In this document: piece by piece, positions 1-7,545 of the stretch
Layout: the number at the start of each line of letters is the position of its first letter
Position numbering within the stretch: the stretch's first letter is position 1
NCBI GenBank assembly: GCA_020627965.1
Contig: JAHDFX010000006.1
Location: forward strand, 1 to 61,750
Origin: Saprospiraceae bacterium
GTDB taxonomy: Bacteria; Bacteroidota; Bacteroidia; Chitinophagales; Saprospiraceae
Reading direction: 5' to 3'
Length of the DNA stretch: 61,750 bases
Notes under the pieces: model-generated
What the model was told of the DNA's origin: nothing
The model's database searches: none
The model's input: the letters and a program-made list of their open reading frames with translations, nothing else
Position numbers and translations under genes: made by a program

Positions 1-90
1 ATTTATATGAACAATGAAGATAAAATTCCTTTGGCAAGACGTAAAAAATATGATTTTTTAAACCGAATCCCTAATATCTGTGGCCGATAA
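1..90 (+). CDS. 3' end of an upstream gene (partial)
   Basis: An open frame runs in from the left edge and stops with TAA at 88-90, leaving 29 residues that end in NRIPNICGR. It is basic and polar, and too short to assign. It could also be chance coding, because nothing upstream is visible. The 104 bases between it and the DUF4255 gene are the only visible upstream control region for the eCIS operon. Confidence 0.35.
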   Translation: MYMNNEDKIPLARRKKYDFLNRIPNICGR

Positions 91-133
91 TTCCTGAATT
101 AGTACCGTTTGTTCTATGGTATGATGAAAAAAA

Positions 134-149
134 CAAATAAGTTTATTTG
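134..149. promoter_or_regulatory. Perfect inverted repeat upstream of the eCIS operon
   Basis: CAAATAA-GT-TTATTTG is a perfect 7-bp inverted repeat with a 2-bp spacer, 45 bp before the first structural gene. It has no following T-run and its loop is too small for a stable hairpin, so a protein-binding operator is more likely than a terminator. The role is inferred from position only. No convincing TAnnTTTG box was found beside it. Confidence 0.35.
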
Positions 150-194
150 TTCATGTAGAATTCATATAAGTTTAACCTCAAATTTACTCCATAA

Positions 195-815
195 ATGATA
201 GATATAGCCACAAGATTGCTTATTGATGAACTTGGACAATTCATTGAAGATACTACATCCATAACAGCTAATGATGTTGTAATAGAAAATATTGCAAACT
301 GGGAGAATGACCCCAATAATAATTTAACCGATAAAATTGTAGCTACGCTGGTAAATGTTGAAGAAGAAAGTACAATGAAAAACAGAAGACCTACGCAGGT
401 CAATCTGAATGGAGGAATAGATTACGTTAGCCCCCCTATACACCTTAACCTATACTTACTATTTAGTGCAGTACCTGACGGAGTGGCACAAGCTTATGAA
501 ATAGCTCTAAAACGTATTTCACAGGTAATCTGTTTTTTTCAGGCAAAGCGAATGTTCACAGTGAAAAACTCGCCATTCTCGACAATTTCAACAGCTTCTT
601 CGCTAAGCGATCTAGAGAAAAACGAGATTAGACTGCAGGTAGAACTATATACCATGACCTTTGAGCAAATTAATCATTTGTGGGGATCATTGGGTGGTAA
701 GCAAGTTCCTTCTGTAATGTACAAAATAAGACTGGTAGAGGTGAAACACAGAATTGCACAGGAAGCGCCAGTTATCGAAGAAATACAAAACAATATAAAC
801 ACAACAAAATCATAA
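195..815 (+). CDS. DUF4255 (Pvc16/Afp16-like) eCIS tail terminator/cap protein
   Basis: 206 aa. The N-terminal helix MIDIATRLLIDELGQF, followed by a strand-rich body with the LVNVEEE and PIHLNLYLLFSA segments, is the pattern of the DUF4255 family. In Afp/PVC particles this family forms the hexameric cap that ends the tube and sheath. The length fits the family. It opens the structural operon and is followed 9 bp later by the next gene. Many Bacteroidota eCIS loci begin with DUF4255 rather than ending with it as in afp. The first ATG after the operator-like repeat is used as start. The assignment is from family pattern; a role in sheath-length termination is known for homologues. Confidence 0.85.
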   Translation: MIDIATRLLIDELGQFIEDTTSITANDVVIENIANWENDPNNNLTDKIVATLVNVEEESTMKNRRPTQVNLNGGIDYVSPPIHLNLYLLFSAVPDGVAQAYEIALKRISQVICFFQAKRMFTVKNSPFSTISTASSLSDLEKNEIRLQVELYTMTFEQINHLWGSLGGKQVPSVMYKIRLVEVKHRIAQEAPVIEEIQNNINTTKS

Positions 816-824
816 ACTCCCATA

Positions 825-2144
825 ATGTCCCAGTGTATATTTAAACGACTATTTGAAGTAAGATTTTTACATGATTATTTTCTTAACATAGAAAATCAAT
901 CTTTCTTCATGAATACCTTGACAGACGTGGAAAAAGAAGAGCGTCTTCAGGAATTAATGAGTATAGGACAACTGGATATGAGGGAAGAGATTAAAATCTG
1001 TCCGACAGAGAAAACCAAAGAACATCTTCGTAATTACCGTCTTCGATTTATACAAACGCCTATTGGTTTTTTTATAGGCGGACAAGTTAAAAAAAATGAA
1101 CCAGGAGATGGGTCTGTTACTTATGAACCCTTTATTCCAATTGGTAATAATCTTGAATTTTCTTTTCATATATACCAAGTCAATCCAAAGTTTAAATCCT
1201 ATTCCAATGTGCCATTAAAGAAAAGAATAGAAGCAATCTATCATTTTGACAATAGAAATGGCGCAGATAAAACAGCACCTGCTTTATCATTACCCGTTCA
1301 GGAAGTCGATGAAGATATACCATATGAAATGGGAGAATTGGTAATGGATGTGGGACAATTATTAAAAGGTGCAACAGAAGATTATGATCCTGATTCGGGA
1401 ATCAATCTTTCTAATATTTTGGAAAGTGTGGAGGGGGAAGGGCTGGTCAATACAAATGACAGGAGGCTATTGCCCAAGAAATTTTTTGTTAGAATACCTG
1501 ATTCCATTAGCCTGACAGAGGTTACAGTGGAACTTCTTGATACAGTAGGAAATGTAATCAATGAAAAAAATATTGATACAAGTGGTAATGTAGCTCTCAT
1601 ATCTATAAACTTACTAAAAGATGACGATGGAGAGATAGTTGAAGTGCCGGATGGTACATATACTCTTACAATATCTGACGATCAGGGCTGGGAACTATCT
1701 AGGCAAGTCTTGCTTAGTGAAGAACTTTATAACAAAAATGCATTCGCTGCTCTGAGCATTGATACAGGAGAGACTGAAACCGGATTTAAAATTCTGGAAT
1801 CTGATGGCTCTCTGGTGGAAAGGGTAAATAGTGCTGGTGTCAGCACACCAGCACCTCGCTTTGAATTGAGAATGCTTAGCAGGCGGTGTTATTGGCGCTA
1901 TAAAACAGCAGAAATTTTTGATCTAAGCAATATTCCCAATCTAAACGGAGCATTGCAGCAACCCTCTGGAGTAGATAATATTACTTTTACTACTTCTCCT
2001 CAAAACTTAACCAGAATCCCAATAAAAATCAATAATACCTTGAATCTACCTAATCCTAATCAGAATGCACCATTACGGTCAGAGAATGGAAGATATTACG
2101 CTGATATATACATATCAGCAGTGAATAAATTATTCATCCCATAA
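825..2144 (+). CDS. eCIS-associated protein of unknown function (cap-adaptor candidate)
   Basis: 439 aa, no signal peptide and no membrane segment. The N-terminal part has FEVRFLHDYFL and the segment YRLRFIQTPIGFFIGGQV (about residues 65-88), followed by a long beta-rich region. Residues about 240-300 (VTVELLDTVGNVINEKNI through DGTYTLTISDDQGWE) look like an Ig-like or FlgD-like beta sandwich. It sits between the cap gene and the sheath gene, so a structural role at the distal end of the particle is plausible. The AlgoCIS particle is known to carry a cap adaptor, and this protein is a candidate for that role. I do not recognise a named family, so the function is inference from position. Confidence 0.6.
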   Translation: MSQCIFKRLFEVRFLHDYFLNIENQSFFMNTLTDVEKEERLQELMSIGQLDMREEIKICPTEKTKEHLRNYRLRFIQTPIGFFIGGQVKKNEPGDGSVTYEPFIPIGNNLEFSFHIYQVNPKFKSYSNVPLKKRIEAIYHFDNRNGADKTAPALSLPVQEVDEDIPYEMGELVMDVGQLLKGATEDYDPDSGINLSNILESVEGEGLVNTNDRRLLPKKFFVRIPDSISLTEVTVELLDTVGNVINEKNIDTSGNVALISINLLKDDDGEIVEVPDGTYTLTISDDQGWELSRQVLLSEELYNKNAFAALSIDTGETETGFKILESDGSLVERVNSAGVSTPAPRFELRMLSRRCYWRYKTAEIFDLSNIPNLNGALQQPSGVDNITFTTSPQNLTRIPIKINNTLNLPNPNQNAPLRSENGRYYADIYISAVNKLFIP

Positions 2145-2195
2145 AACACAGCACTCATAAATTATTTGTATACCAAATTGTGAAAATAAAATAAT

Positions 2196-3578
2196 ATGAA
2201 TAACTACAAAACACCAGGCGTATATGTAGAAGAAGTTCGGAAATTTCCGCCTTCTATTGCTGCCGTTGAAACCGCTATTCCAGTATTTATTGGTTATACG
2301 GAAAAAGCTCGCCTTAAAGAGGATGATGATTTACGTAATGTACCACATAAGATTAAATCTGCTTTTGATTACGAGCGTTTATTTGGAAAAGCACAGCCTG
2401 AGCCAGGTATCGAAGTGACAATTAACAACAACAGCACGCCTGCTACTATCAATGCAAAAAATTCAACCCCTTCCAATTATCGTATGTACTATGCTATTCA
2501 GGCTTTCTATGCGAATGGTGGTGGTCCATGTTACATAGTTTCGGTAGGCGACTACTCAGGGGGAGGAGTTATCTCACCTGCTGAGTTGACTACAGGGCTT
2601 AACGAGTCAGGTAAAGTAGATGAAATTACATTGATTTTGTTCCCGGATGGGCAAGGTTTGTTGGATGCTGGAACATACTATACATTACAAAAACAAGCCT
2701 TGGATCAGTGTATGGAATTGGGTGATCGTTTTACGATAATGGATGTATGGATAGATCCAAATAATCTGAATGCAGATCACGTACAAGCACTAAGAAATGA
2801 GTTACCTACTGGTGATGAATTAAAATATGGCGCAGCCTACTACCCGCATCTAGAAATGCGCCTTACTTATGAATATGACGAAAGTACAGTCACAATAACG
2901 GGCGGAAGTGCAGGAACATTAGATGCATTGAAAACAACGGATAATGTCCAATACAATCAGGCTAAAAACATTATAGATAATCAACTCTATGTGCTTATGC
3001 CTGCATCAGTCGCAGTAGCTGGTATATATGCACAGGTAGACAATAACAGAGGGGTATGGAAAACACCGGCAAATGTAAATGTTGACCTTGCTGTAAGACC
3101 GACAATTAAAATTACAGACCAGGATCAGGAAAGCATAAATGTAGATACCACTGCTGGTAAATCTGTGAATGCGATCCGTTCATTTACCGGACGTGGACCA
3201 GCACTTGTATGGGGAGGACGTACATTAGCCGGAAACGATAATGAATGGCGTTATGTGTCCGTTCGCCGCTTTTTCAATATGGTGGAAGAGTCAGTCAAAA
3301 AAGCTACTGTACAGTTTGTCTTTGAACCTAATGACAAAAATACCTGGACAAGGGTGAAATCCATGATTGAAAACTTCCTGACTCAGCAATGGAAAGCCGG
3401 TGCGCTTATGGGGACTACAACAGATGAAGCTTATTATGTGAAAATTGGACTCAACGAAACGATGACCGAATTGGATATTTGGGAAGGTAGAATGATCGTA
3501 GAGATTGGTATGGCTGTTGTTCGTCCTGCTGAATTTATCATATTGAGATTTAGCCACAAAATGTTGAGCGAAGGCTAA
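2196..3578 (+). CDS. Contractile sheath protein (Afp2-4/Pvc2 family)
   Basis: 460 aa, the usual length for eCIS sheath. The N-terminus YKTPGVYVEEVRKFPPSIAAVETAIPVFIGYT is the hallmark of phage-type tail sheaths. The C-terminal part has the conserved TWTRVKSMIENFLTQQW and EFIILRFSHKM segments that form the inter-subunit strand mesh and tube-contacting domain. The sheath polymer contracts to drive the tube into the target. Only one sheath gene is visible, whereas Afp and PVC carry three paralogues, so the particle probably has a homogeneous sheath. A 51-bp gap separates it from the 439-aa gene and 40 bp from the next gene. Confidence 0.97.
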   Translation: MNNYKTPGVYVEEVRKFPPSIAAVETAIPVFIGYTEKARLKEDDDLRNVPHKIKSAFDYERLFGKAQPEPGIEVTINNNSTPATINAKNSTPSNYRMYYAIQAFYANGGGPCYIVSVGDYSGGGVISPAELTTGLNESGKVDEITLILFPDGQGLLDAGTYYTLQKQALDQCMELGDRFTIMDVWIDPNNLNADHVQALRNELPTGDELKYGAAYYPHLEMRLTYEYDESTVTITGGSAGTLDALKTTDNVQYNQAKNIIDNQLYVLMPASVAVAGIYAQVDNNRGVWKTPANVNVDLAVRPTIKITDQDQESINVDTTAGKSVNAIRSFTGRGPALVWGGRTLAGNDNEWRYVSVRRFFNMVEESVKKATVQFVFEPNDKNTWTRVKSMIENFLTQQWKAGALMGTTTDEAYYVKIGLNETMTELDIWEGRMIVEIGMAVVRPAEFIILRFSHKMLSEG

Positions 3579-3618
3579 AACCATTTTTAAACTCATTTAC
3601 AAATTAAAAAATAATAAA

Positions 3619-4647
3619 ATGGCAGATAATAATACAGTGAAGCCTACGCAGGATATTCTAAATAGGTGTGAATTAGAGCTTTGCGAAAATAAAGCGGCAG
3701 CCGGAAGTGTTCTGATCGCAGAAACTACAGAATGGCATAGTAGTAATATGACTACACAATTTAACGTGTACTGTTATGATATGACAGACAAAATGGTAGA
3801 TACATATTGCGAATTAGAGCGCTGCTATGTCATTCCTGTTTCCAAAAAGAAAGAGCTTATCAGTGGGAGAATTACTTCCCTCATTGAGAAAAATGAAGCT
3901 TTGGGGACAAAGTATAAAAGCCTGGTCAAAAAAATTCGTGAGTTGAGAGAGAAGTACGTAGAAGCTTGGGATGAGGCTTGTAAAATTGGCGTATGCATGG
4001 AAGACGAACAACGTTGTAATGACACTATTTATAAGAAATTCATTAAAGACAAAATTATAGGTCGAGTAAGTGGACTAGAAGGAACTATAAGAACTGATTA
4101 CCTCAATAAAGTATGTCGTTTGGTAGATTCTTCTATTGATATTGCCGGTATTCAGACTTTTACCAATATAAAGAGTCTTGAACCTTATTGCAATACCGTT
4201 AAATCGTATTTAGAGGAATTACAAACAGATGTTAGTGGAAATATAACATCTCTGGAAACTGAATACGATAGTAATAAGGCGGCCGTAAGTGAGGCTATTC
4301 AAATGCAGATAACAGCTCAAGTAGAAAAATGTGATGCTGAAATTAATAAAGATACGGTCACAGCAACCTTCAACTATGTCGGTAATAGTGATTGTACTGA
4401 TGCACTTGATGATGGACAGGAGACCATAAAGTCGATCTGCGAAAAACTTAAGAAGAGTAAAGTTGTATCTGATGAAGATGATGAGTGTCAGGAAATAAGA
4501 GACAGGATTGCAGCAGGAAATAATGCAACTTCAGCCAAGGCAAATAAAGCAAATAGTTCTAAAACTACTACTGCCAGTGCTCGTAAATCTACTTCAAAAC
4601 AACAAAAAACAGATAAAGGAGGAAACAATAAGAAAACGGATGCATAA
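3619..4647 (+). CDS. Cysteine-rich coiled-coil protein between sheath and tube genes
   Basis: 342 aa, unrecognised. About 14 cysteines are spread over the first 300 residues (for example NRCELELC, TYCELERCY, CKIGVCMEDEQRC). Long charged helical stretches with heptad character cover about residues 70-130 and 200-250. The last 45 residues form a disordered Lys/Ser/Thr/Asn tail. There is no signal peptide. The next gene is also a cysteine-rich helical protein, and both lie where the tube gene normally follows the sheath gene directly. They may be paralogous accessory structural proteins, for example sheath-tube linkers or surface decoration. The function is unknown. Confidence 0.7.
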   Translation: MADNNTVKPTQDILNRCELELCENKAAAGSVLIAETTEWHSSNMTTQFNVYCYDMTDKMVDTYCELERCYVIPVSKKKELISGRITSLIEKNEALGTKYKSLVKKIRELREKYVEAWDEACKIGVCMEDEQRCNDTIYKKFIKDKIIGRVSGLEGTIRTDYLNKVCRLVDSSIDIAGIQTFTNIKSLEPYCNTVKSYLEELQTDVSGNITSLETEYDSNKAAVSEAIQMQITAQVEKCDAEINKDTVTATFNYVGNSDCTDALDDGQETIKSICEKLKKSKVVSDEDDECQEIRDRIAAGNNATSAKANKANSSKTTTASARKSTSKQQKTDKGGNNKKTDA

Positions 4648-4707
4648 GCTGCAGTTAGGTTTTACTCTCTTAACATCATTTAATAAAATTTTAAAAAGAT
4701 AAATATT

Positions 4708-5631
4708 ATGGCTACATCTAATCAGGGACAAGCAGCTAGTGCATTGGATTGTCTGCAAATGTGGACAGATGAATTAAAGCTTGTTGAAAATGCTTTAGTT
4801 AAGGCTGAAGCTGAAGCTGAAAAAGCCTGTGCTTGTTACGAATCCATACGAAATATAAAAATCAAGCTTACAGGTTACCAGAATCAAATTAATACTACTC
4901 ACGATATTATCGTAAAAATTGAAGCTGAATTAGATATTCTGTTCGCTCAAATTCACTATGATGTCTGTGAAAAAACATCTTGTACGGTTGAGGCAATGCA
5001 AATCCTTTATTGTTATATCAAGAATTTCTTCGAGTGTCTGGATGATTTGTCTGAAGAAGTTATGGGTATAATCTCCTCTATAGAATGTCTTAATCTAAGC
5101 AAGCCCTCTATTATTTTGGAGTGTCTCAAAAAACTAATGGAGAAGCTGAATGCAATAGTTGCTATGCAGGAAGAGATCATAAAAATGATCATAGAAATAG
5201 TACAGGCAGCTATTGAAATAGATAAACTGCTTTGTTTGGAAGAGGGAACTTACTCAGAAACTGCAGAGGACAAAAGCAACCTTAATGTTACAGATATCGG
5301 TTGTAGTGTGGCTGGTTTTGTTTATGAATTATGCGATTACTACTCTAAACCATCTGATATGGAAAGCTCACTTCCTGAAGGGCTTGGTGAAAAAACTATT
5401 TTCATGACGCCACCTTGTACAGATTTGGATAAAAAGTTTCCTATCGTTAATAATGAACCGGAATCATTTTACACTGAATTAAGTAGTGCGGTATCTAATA
5501 TTGACATTATTTGCCAGCAGGCAAAAGATGACTGTGATGAAAAAAGGAAATGTGCAGACGAAATAAAAGCCTGCAAAGAAAATCTTATTAATGCAATAGC
5601 AGCAGCAACAGAAGCTAAAGCTTGCAAATAA
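4708..5631 (+). CDS. Cysteine-rich helical protein, unknown function, eCIS operon
   Basis: 307 aa with 18 cysteines, about one in 17 residues, which is very high for a cytoplasmically made bacterial protein. It is almost entirely helical, with heptad-like stretches at about 20-60 and 140-180 and closely spaced Cys pairs (KACACYES, CEKTSC, DDCDEKRKCADEIKACK). No family is recognised and no signal peptide is present. It lies 60 bp after the other Cys-rich protein and upstream of the first tube gene, separated from it by 111 bp containing a hairpin. Disulphide-stabilised or metal-binding structural roles are possible, but this is speculation. Confidence 0.7.
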   Translation: MATSNQGQAASALDCLQMWTDELKLVENALVKAEAEAEKACACYESIRNIKIKLTGYQNQINTTHDIIVKIEAELDILFAQIHYDVCEKTSCTVEAMQILYCYIKNFFECLDDLSEEVMGIISSIECLNLSKPSIILECLKKLMEKLNAIVAMQEEIIKMIIEIVQAAIEIDKLLCLEEGTYSETAEDKSNLNVTDIGCSVAGFVYELCDYYSKPSDMESSLPEGLGEKTIFMTPPCTDLDKKFPIVNNEPESFYTELSSAVSNIDIICQQAKDDCDEKRKCADEIKACKENLINAIAAATEAKACK

Positions 5632-5692
5632 CCATGTAAGCTTTGCCAAACACTAATTTTAAAAATTTCATTTAACAAAAAATACCTGAACA

Positions 5693-5717
5693 CTTACTGT
5701 CGGTAATAGGCAGTAAG
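5693..5717 (+). promoter_or_regulatory. Hairpin upstream of the major tube gene
   Basis: CTTACTG and CAGTAAG form a perfect 7-bp stem with an 11-nt loop, ending 25 bp before the tube-protein ATG. No U-run follows, so it is probably not a terminator. A processing or stabilising element for the highly expressed tube mRNA would fit. That is inferred from position. Confidence 0.35.
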
Positions 5718-5742
5718 CTAAAAGGTACTAAAATTTATAATC

Positions 5743-6207
5743 ATGCCAGCAGTTGGAGATTATCCTTTACCTAAGTTTACCTTTTTGGTAGAATGGAACG
5801 AAAATTCACGCATGGGCTTCACTGAAGTCAGTGGACTGGATTTTGAAACAGAAGTTATTGAATACCGGGAAGGTAATAGTAGAAAATACAATAAACTAAA
5901 GCAGCCTGGGCTGACTAAATACAGCAATGTAACGCTCAAACGTGGTACTTTCGAGGGAGATATAGACTTCTTTAATGCTTGGAAAGAAACTTACTTCTTT
6001 CAGGAAGGCAACCAAACCGGAAGTAAGTTCAGAAGAACGGTCACGATCAAAATGCTTAATGAAAGTCATGAACCTATTATGGTCTGGACATTGGAAAACG
6101 CTTGGCCTTCCAAAATACAATCCACTGATTTGAAAGCTGATGCAAATGAGGTCGCTATTGAATCTATGGAACTCGTGCATGAAGGACTCATTCAGCAAAG
6201 CGTCTGA
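5743..6207 (+). CDS. Inner tube protein (Afp1/Pvc1, T4 gp19-like)
   Basis: 154 aa, typical length. YPLPKFTFLVEWNENSRMGFTEVSGLDFETEVIEYREG is the signature start of phage-tail tube proteins, followed by VTLKRGTFEGDIDFFNAW and the C-terminal EVAIESMELVHEGL strand. Hexameric rings of this protein stack into the lumen tube that carries cargo. It lies 8 bp before a second tube paralogue. Being first and preceded by a hairpin, it is likely the main tube subunit and the next gene the baseplate-proximal ring. Confidence 0.95.
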   Translation: MPAVGDYPLPKFTFLVEWNENSRMGFTEVSGLDFETEVIEYREGNSRKYNKLKQPGLTKYSNVTLKRGTFEGDIDFFNAWKETYFFQEGNQTGSKFRRTVTIKMLNESHEPIMVWTLENAWPSKIQSTDLKADANEVAIESMELVHEGLIQQSV

Positions 6208-6215
6208 TTTTAATT

Positions 6216-6680
6216 ATGACACCATCAGTAAATTATCCATACCAAACCGTAGGTTTTCTTTTCCGCGTAAGCGTAGACAATGGGGAAGAAATTGATGCTC
6301 GTTTCCAGTCTGTTTCTGGTTTGGAAGTACAATTTGAAACAGAGACTTTCAAAGAAGGAGGTGAAAACCGTTTTGAACATGTGTTACCGGTTCGCAAAAA
6401 ATATCCTGATCTGGTATTGAAGCGCGGACTGGTATCACCTGGTGGTCTGTCGAAACTTACAGAGTGGTTCAATACTACTTTTGATGATACCTTACATATT
6501 GTACCCTGGAATCTGGATATTGAGCTACTCAATGAAGAACAGAAACCAATCATGAAATGGCGAATTATCCATGCTTGGCCAAAAAACTGGAAAATTGGAG
6601 AATTAAATGCCGAAAAAAGTGAAGTACTGATCGAAACATTGGAACTGAGCTATAATCGTTTTGTATTTGAAAAAACTTGA
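6216..6680 (+). CDS. Second tube protein (Afp5/Pvc5-like tube initiator)
   Basis: 154 aa and paralogous to the preceding tube protein (shared VSGLEVQFETETFKEGGEN, LVLKRGL and SEVLIETLELSYN patterns), but with a different N-terminus (YPYQTVGFLFRVSV). In Afp and PVC the paralogue encoded just before the DUF5908 and LysM genes forms the specialised first ring contacting the spike hub. The order here is the same. The start codon lies 8 bp after the upstream stop, and the downstream gene begins 2 bp after this one ends, so translation is probably coupled. Confidence 0.92.
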   Translation: MTPSVNYPYQTVGFLFRVSVDNGEEIDARFQSVSGLEVQFETETFKEGGENRFEHVLPVRKKYPDLVLKRGLVSPGGLSKLTEWFNTTFDDTLHIVPWNLDIELLNEEQKPIMKWRIIHAWPKNWKIGELNAEKSEVLIETLELSYNRFVFEKT

Positions 6681-6682
6681 TT

Positions 6683-6853
6683 ATGCCTTTAGAAATCAGA
6701 GAATTAGTCATAAAAGCCTCCATCGATAATGATAAAAAGAGTGGGACTACCGGAAGCGCTGATAATAACAGTAACGGTGAAACCAGAAAGCAAATTATCA
6801 ATCAGTGCGTGGAAAAAGTACTGGAAATTCTTAAAGACAGAAAAGAAAGATAA
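6683..6853 (+). CDS. DUF5908 mini-protein (Afp6-like)
   Basis: 56 aa, starting MPLEIRELVIKASI and ending with a short amphipathic helix (CVEKVLEILKDRKER). This is the DUF5908 pattern, a tiny protein found between tube and LysM genes in eCIS operons and matching Afp6 in position and size. The middle is a disordered Gly/Ser/Asn linker. Its role in the particle is not established. The stop codon shares its last base with the ATG of the LysM gene (TAATG), showing translational coupling and supporting this as a real gene despite its length. Confidence 0.85.
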   Translation: MPLEIRELVIKASIDNDKKSGTTGSADNNSNGETRKQIINQCVEKVLEILKDRKER

Positions 6854-7545
6854 TGCGAACTAGTAATGAAACTAAAATGGTGATCTGTGCCTATAAGGAT
6901 AAAGATTTCCGACAAGAGTTGAAGAAACAATTTACTCTCCCGGTCAATCCTGAAACATTCACGCAGAATTATAAAATAGAGTATAATCAGGAAACGGCTC
7001 ATGGTAACGAAAAAAAAGGACCGGAGTTCAAATCCACAAAACCGGAAGAATTAAAGTTTGATTTCATCTTGGACGGAACAAATGCCATAGAAGGTTATCA
7101 CGAGGCTTCAAAATCCAAAACTGTTCACGAACAATTCACTGCTTTTAAAGAAGTTGTTTATGACCTAAATGGGGATATTCACCGACCGAATTTTCTAAAG
7201 ATCTTTTGGGGCGACTTAAAATTTCAAGGCATACTATCGGGCTTGGATGTCAATTATACGCTTTTCGATAGGCAAGGCAGCCCTTTAAGGGCAAAACTAA
7301 CGGTAACTTTTCTGGACTTTGTAGCTCAAAAGGAACGGGTAGCAAGGGAGAACAAAAAATCTCCTGACATTACCCATACTAAGTTGATGAAAGAAGGTGA
7401 TCGTTTAGACCTGATGACCTATAATATTTACAACGATAGTAAATATGTACTCCAAATTGCGAAGGCAAATGGCTTAACTAGTTTCAGAAAACCAAGAGTA
7501 GGTAAAGCATACATATTTCCTCCATTTGATAAAACCGAAGTATGA
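6853..7545 (+). CDS. LysM-domain baseplate hub adaptor (Afp7/Pvc7-like)
   Basis: 230 aa. The N-terminal part (LPVNPETFTQNYKIEYNQ, then KPEELKFDFILDGTNAI) is the tube-like fold seen in eCIS and phage gp53/LysM adaptors. The C-terminal 50 residues (GDRLDLMTYNIYNDSKYVLQIAKANG ... AYIFPPFDK) form one LysM motif. In homologues it clamps the tube initiator and spike hub to the baseplate wedges. It overlaps the spike gene by 4 bp (ATGA at 7542-7545), so the two are translationally coupled. Confidence 0.92.
   Translation: MRTSNETKMVICAYKDKDFRQELKKQFTLPVNPETFTQNYKIEYNQETAHGNEKKGPEFKSTKPEELKFDFILDGTNAIEGYHEASKSKTVHEQFTAFKEVVYDLNGDIHRPNFLKIFWGDLKFQGILSGLDVNYTLFDRQGSPLRAKLTVTFLDFVAQKERVARENKKSPDITHTKLMKEGDRLDLMTYNIYNDSKYVLQIAKANGLTSFRKPRVGKAYIFPPFDKTEV

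Noticed and set aside
3291-3596. Antisense open frames over the sheath, baseplate and cargo genes
   Set aside because: They lie opposite strongly conserved proteins, show no recognisable motifs and are explained by AT-rich codon bias.
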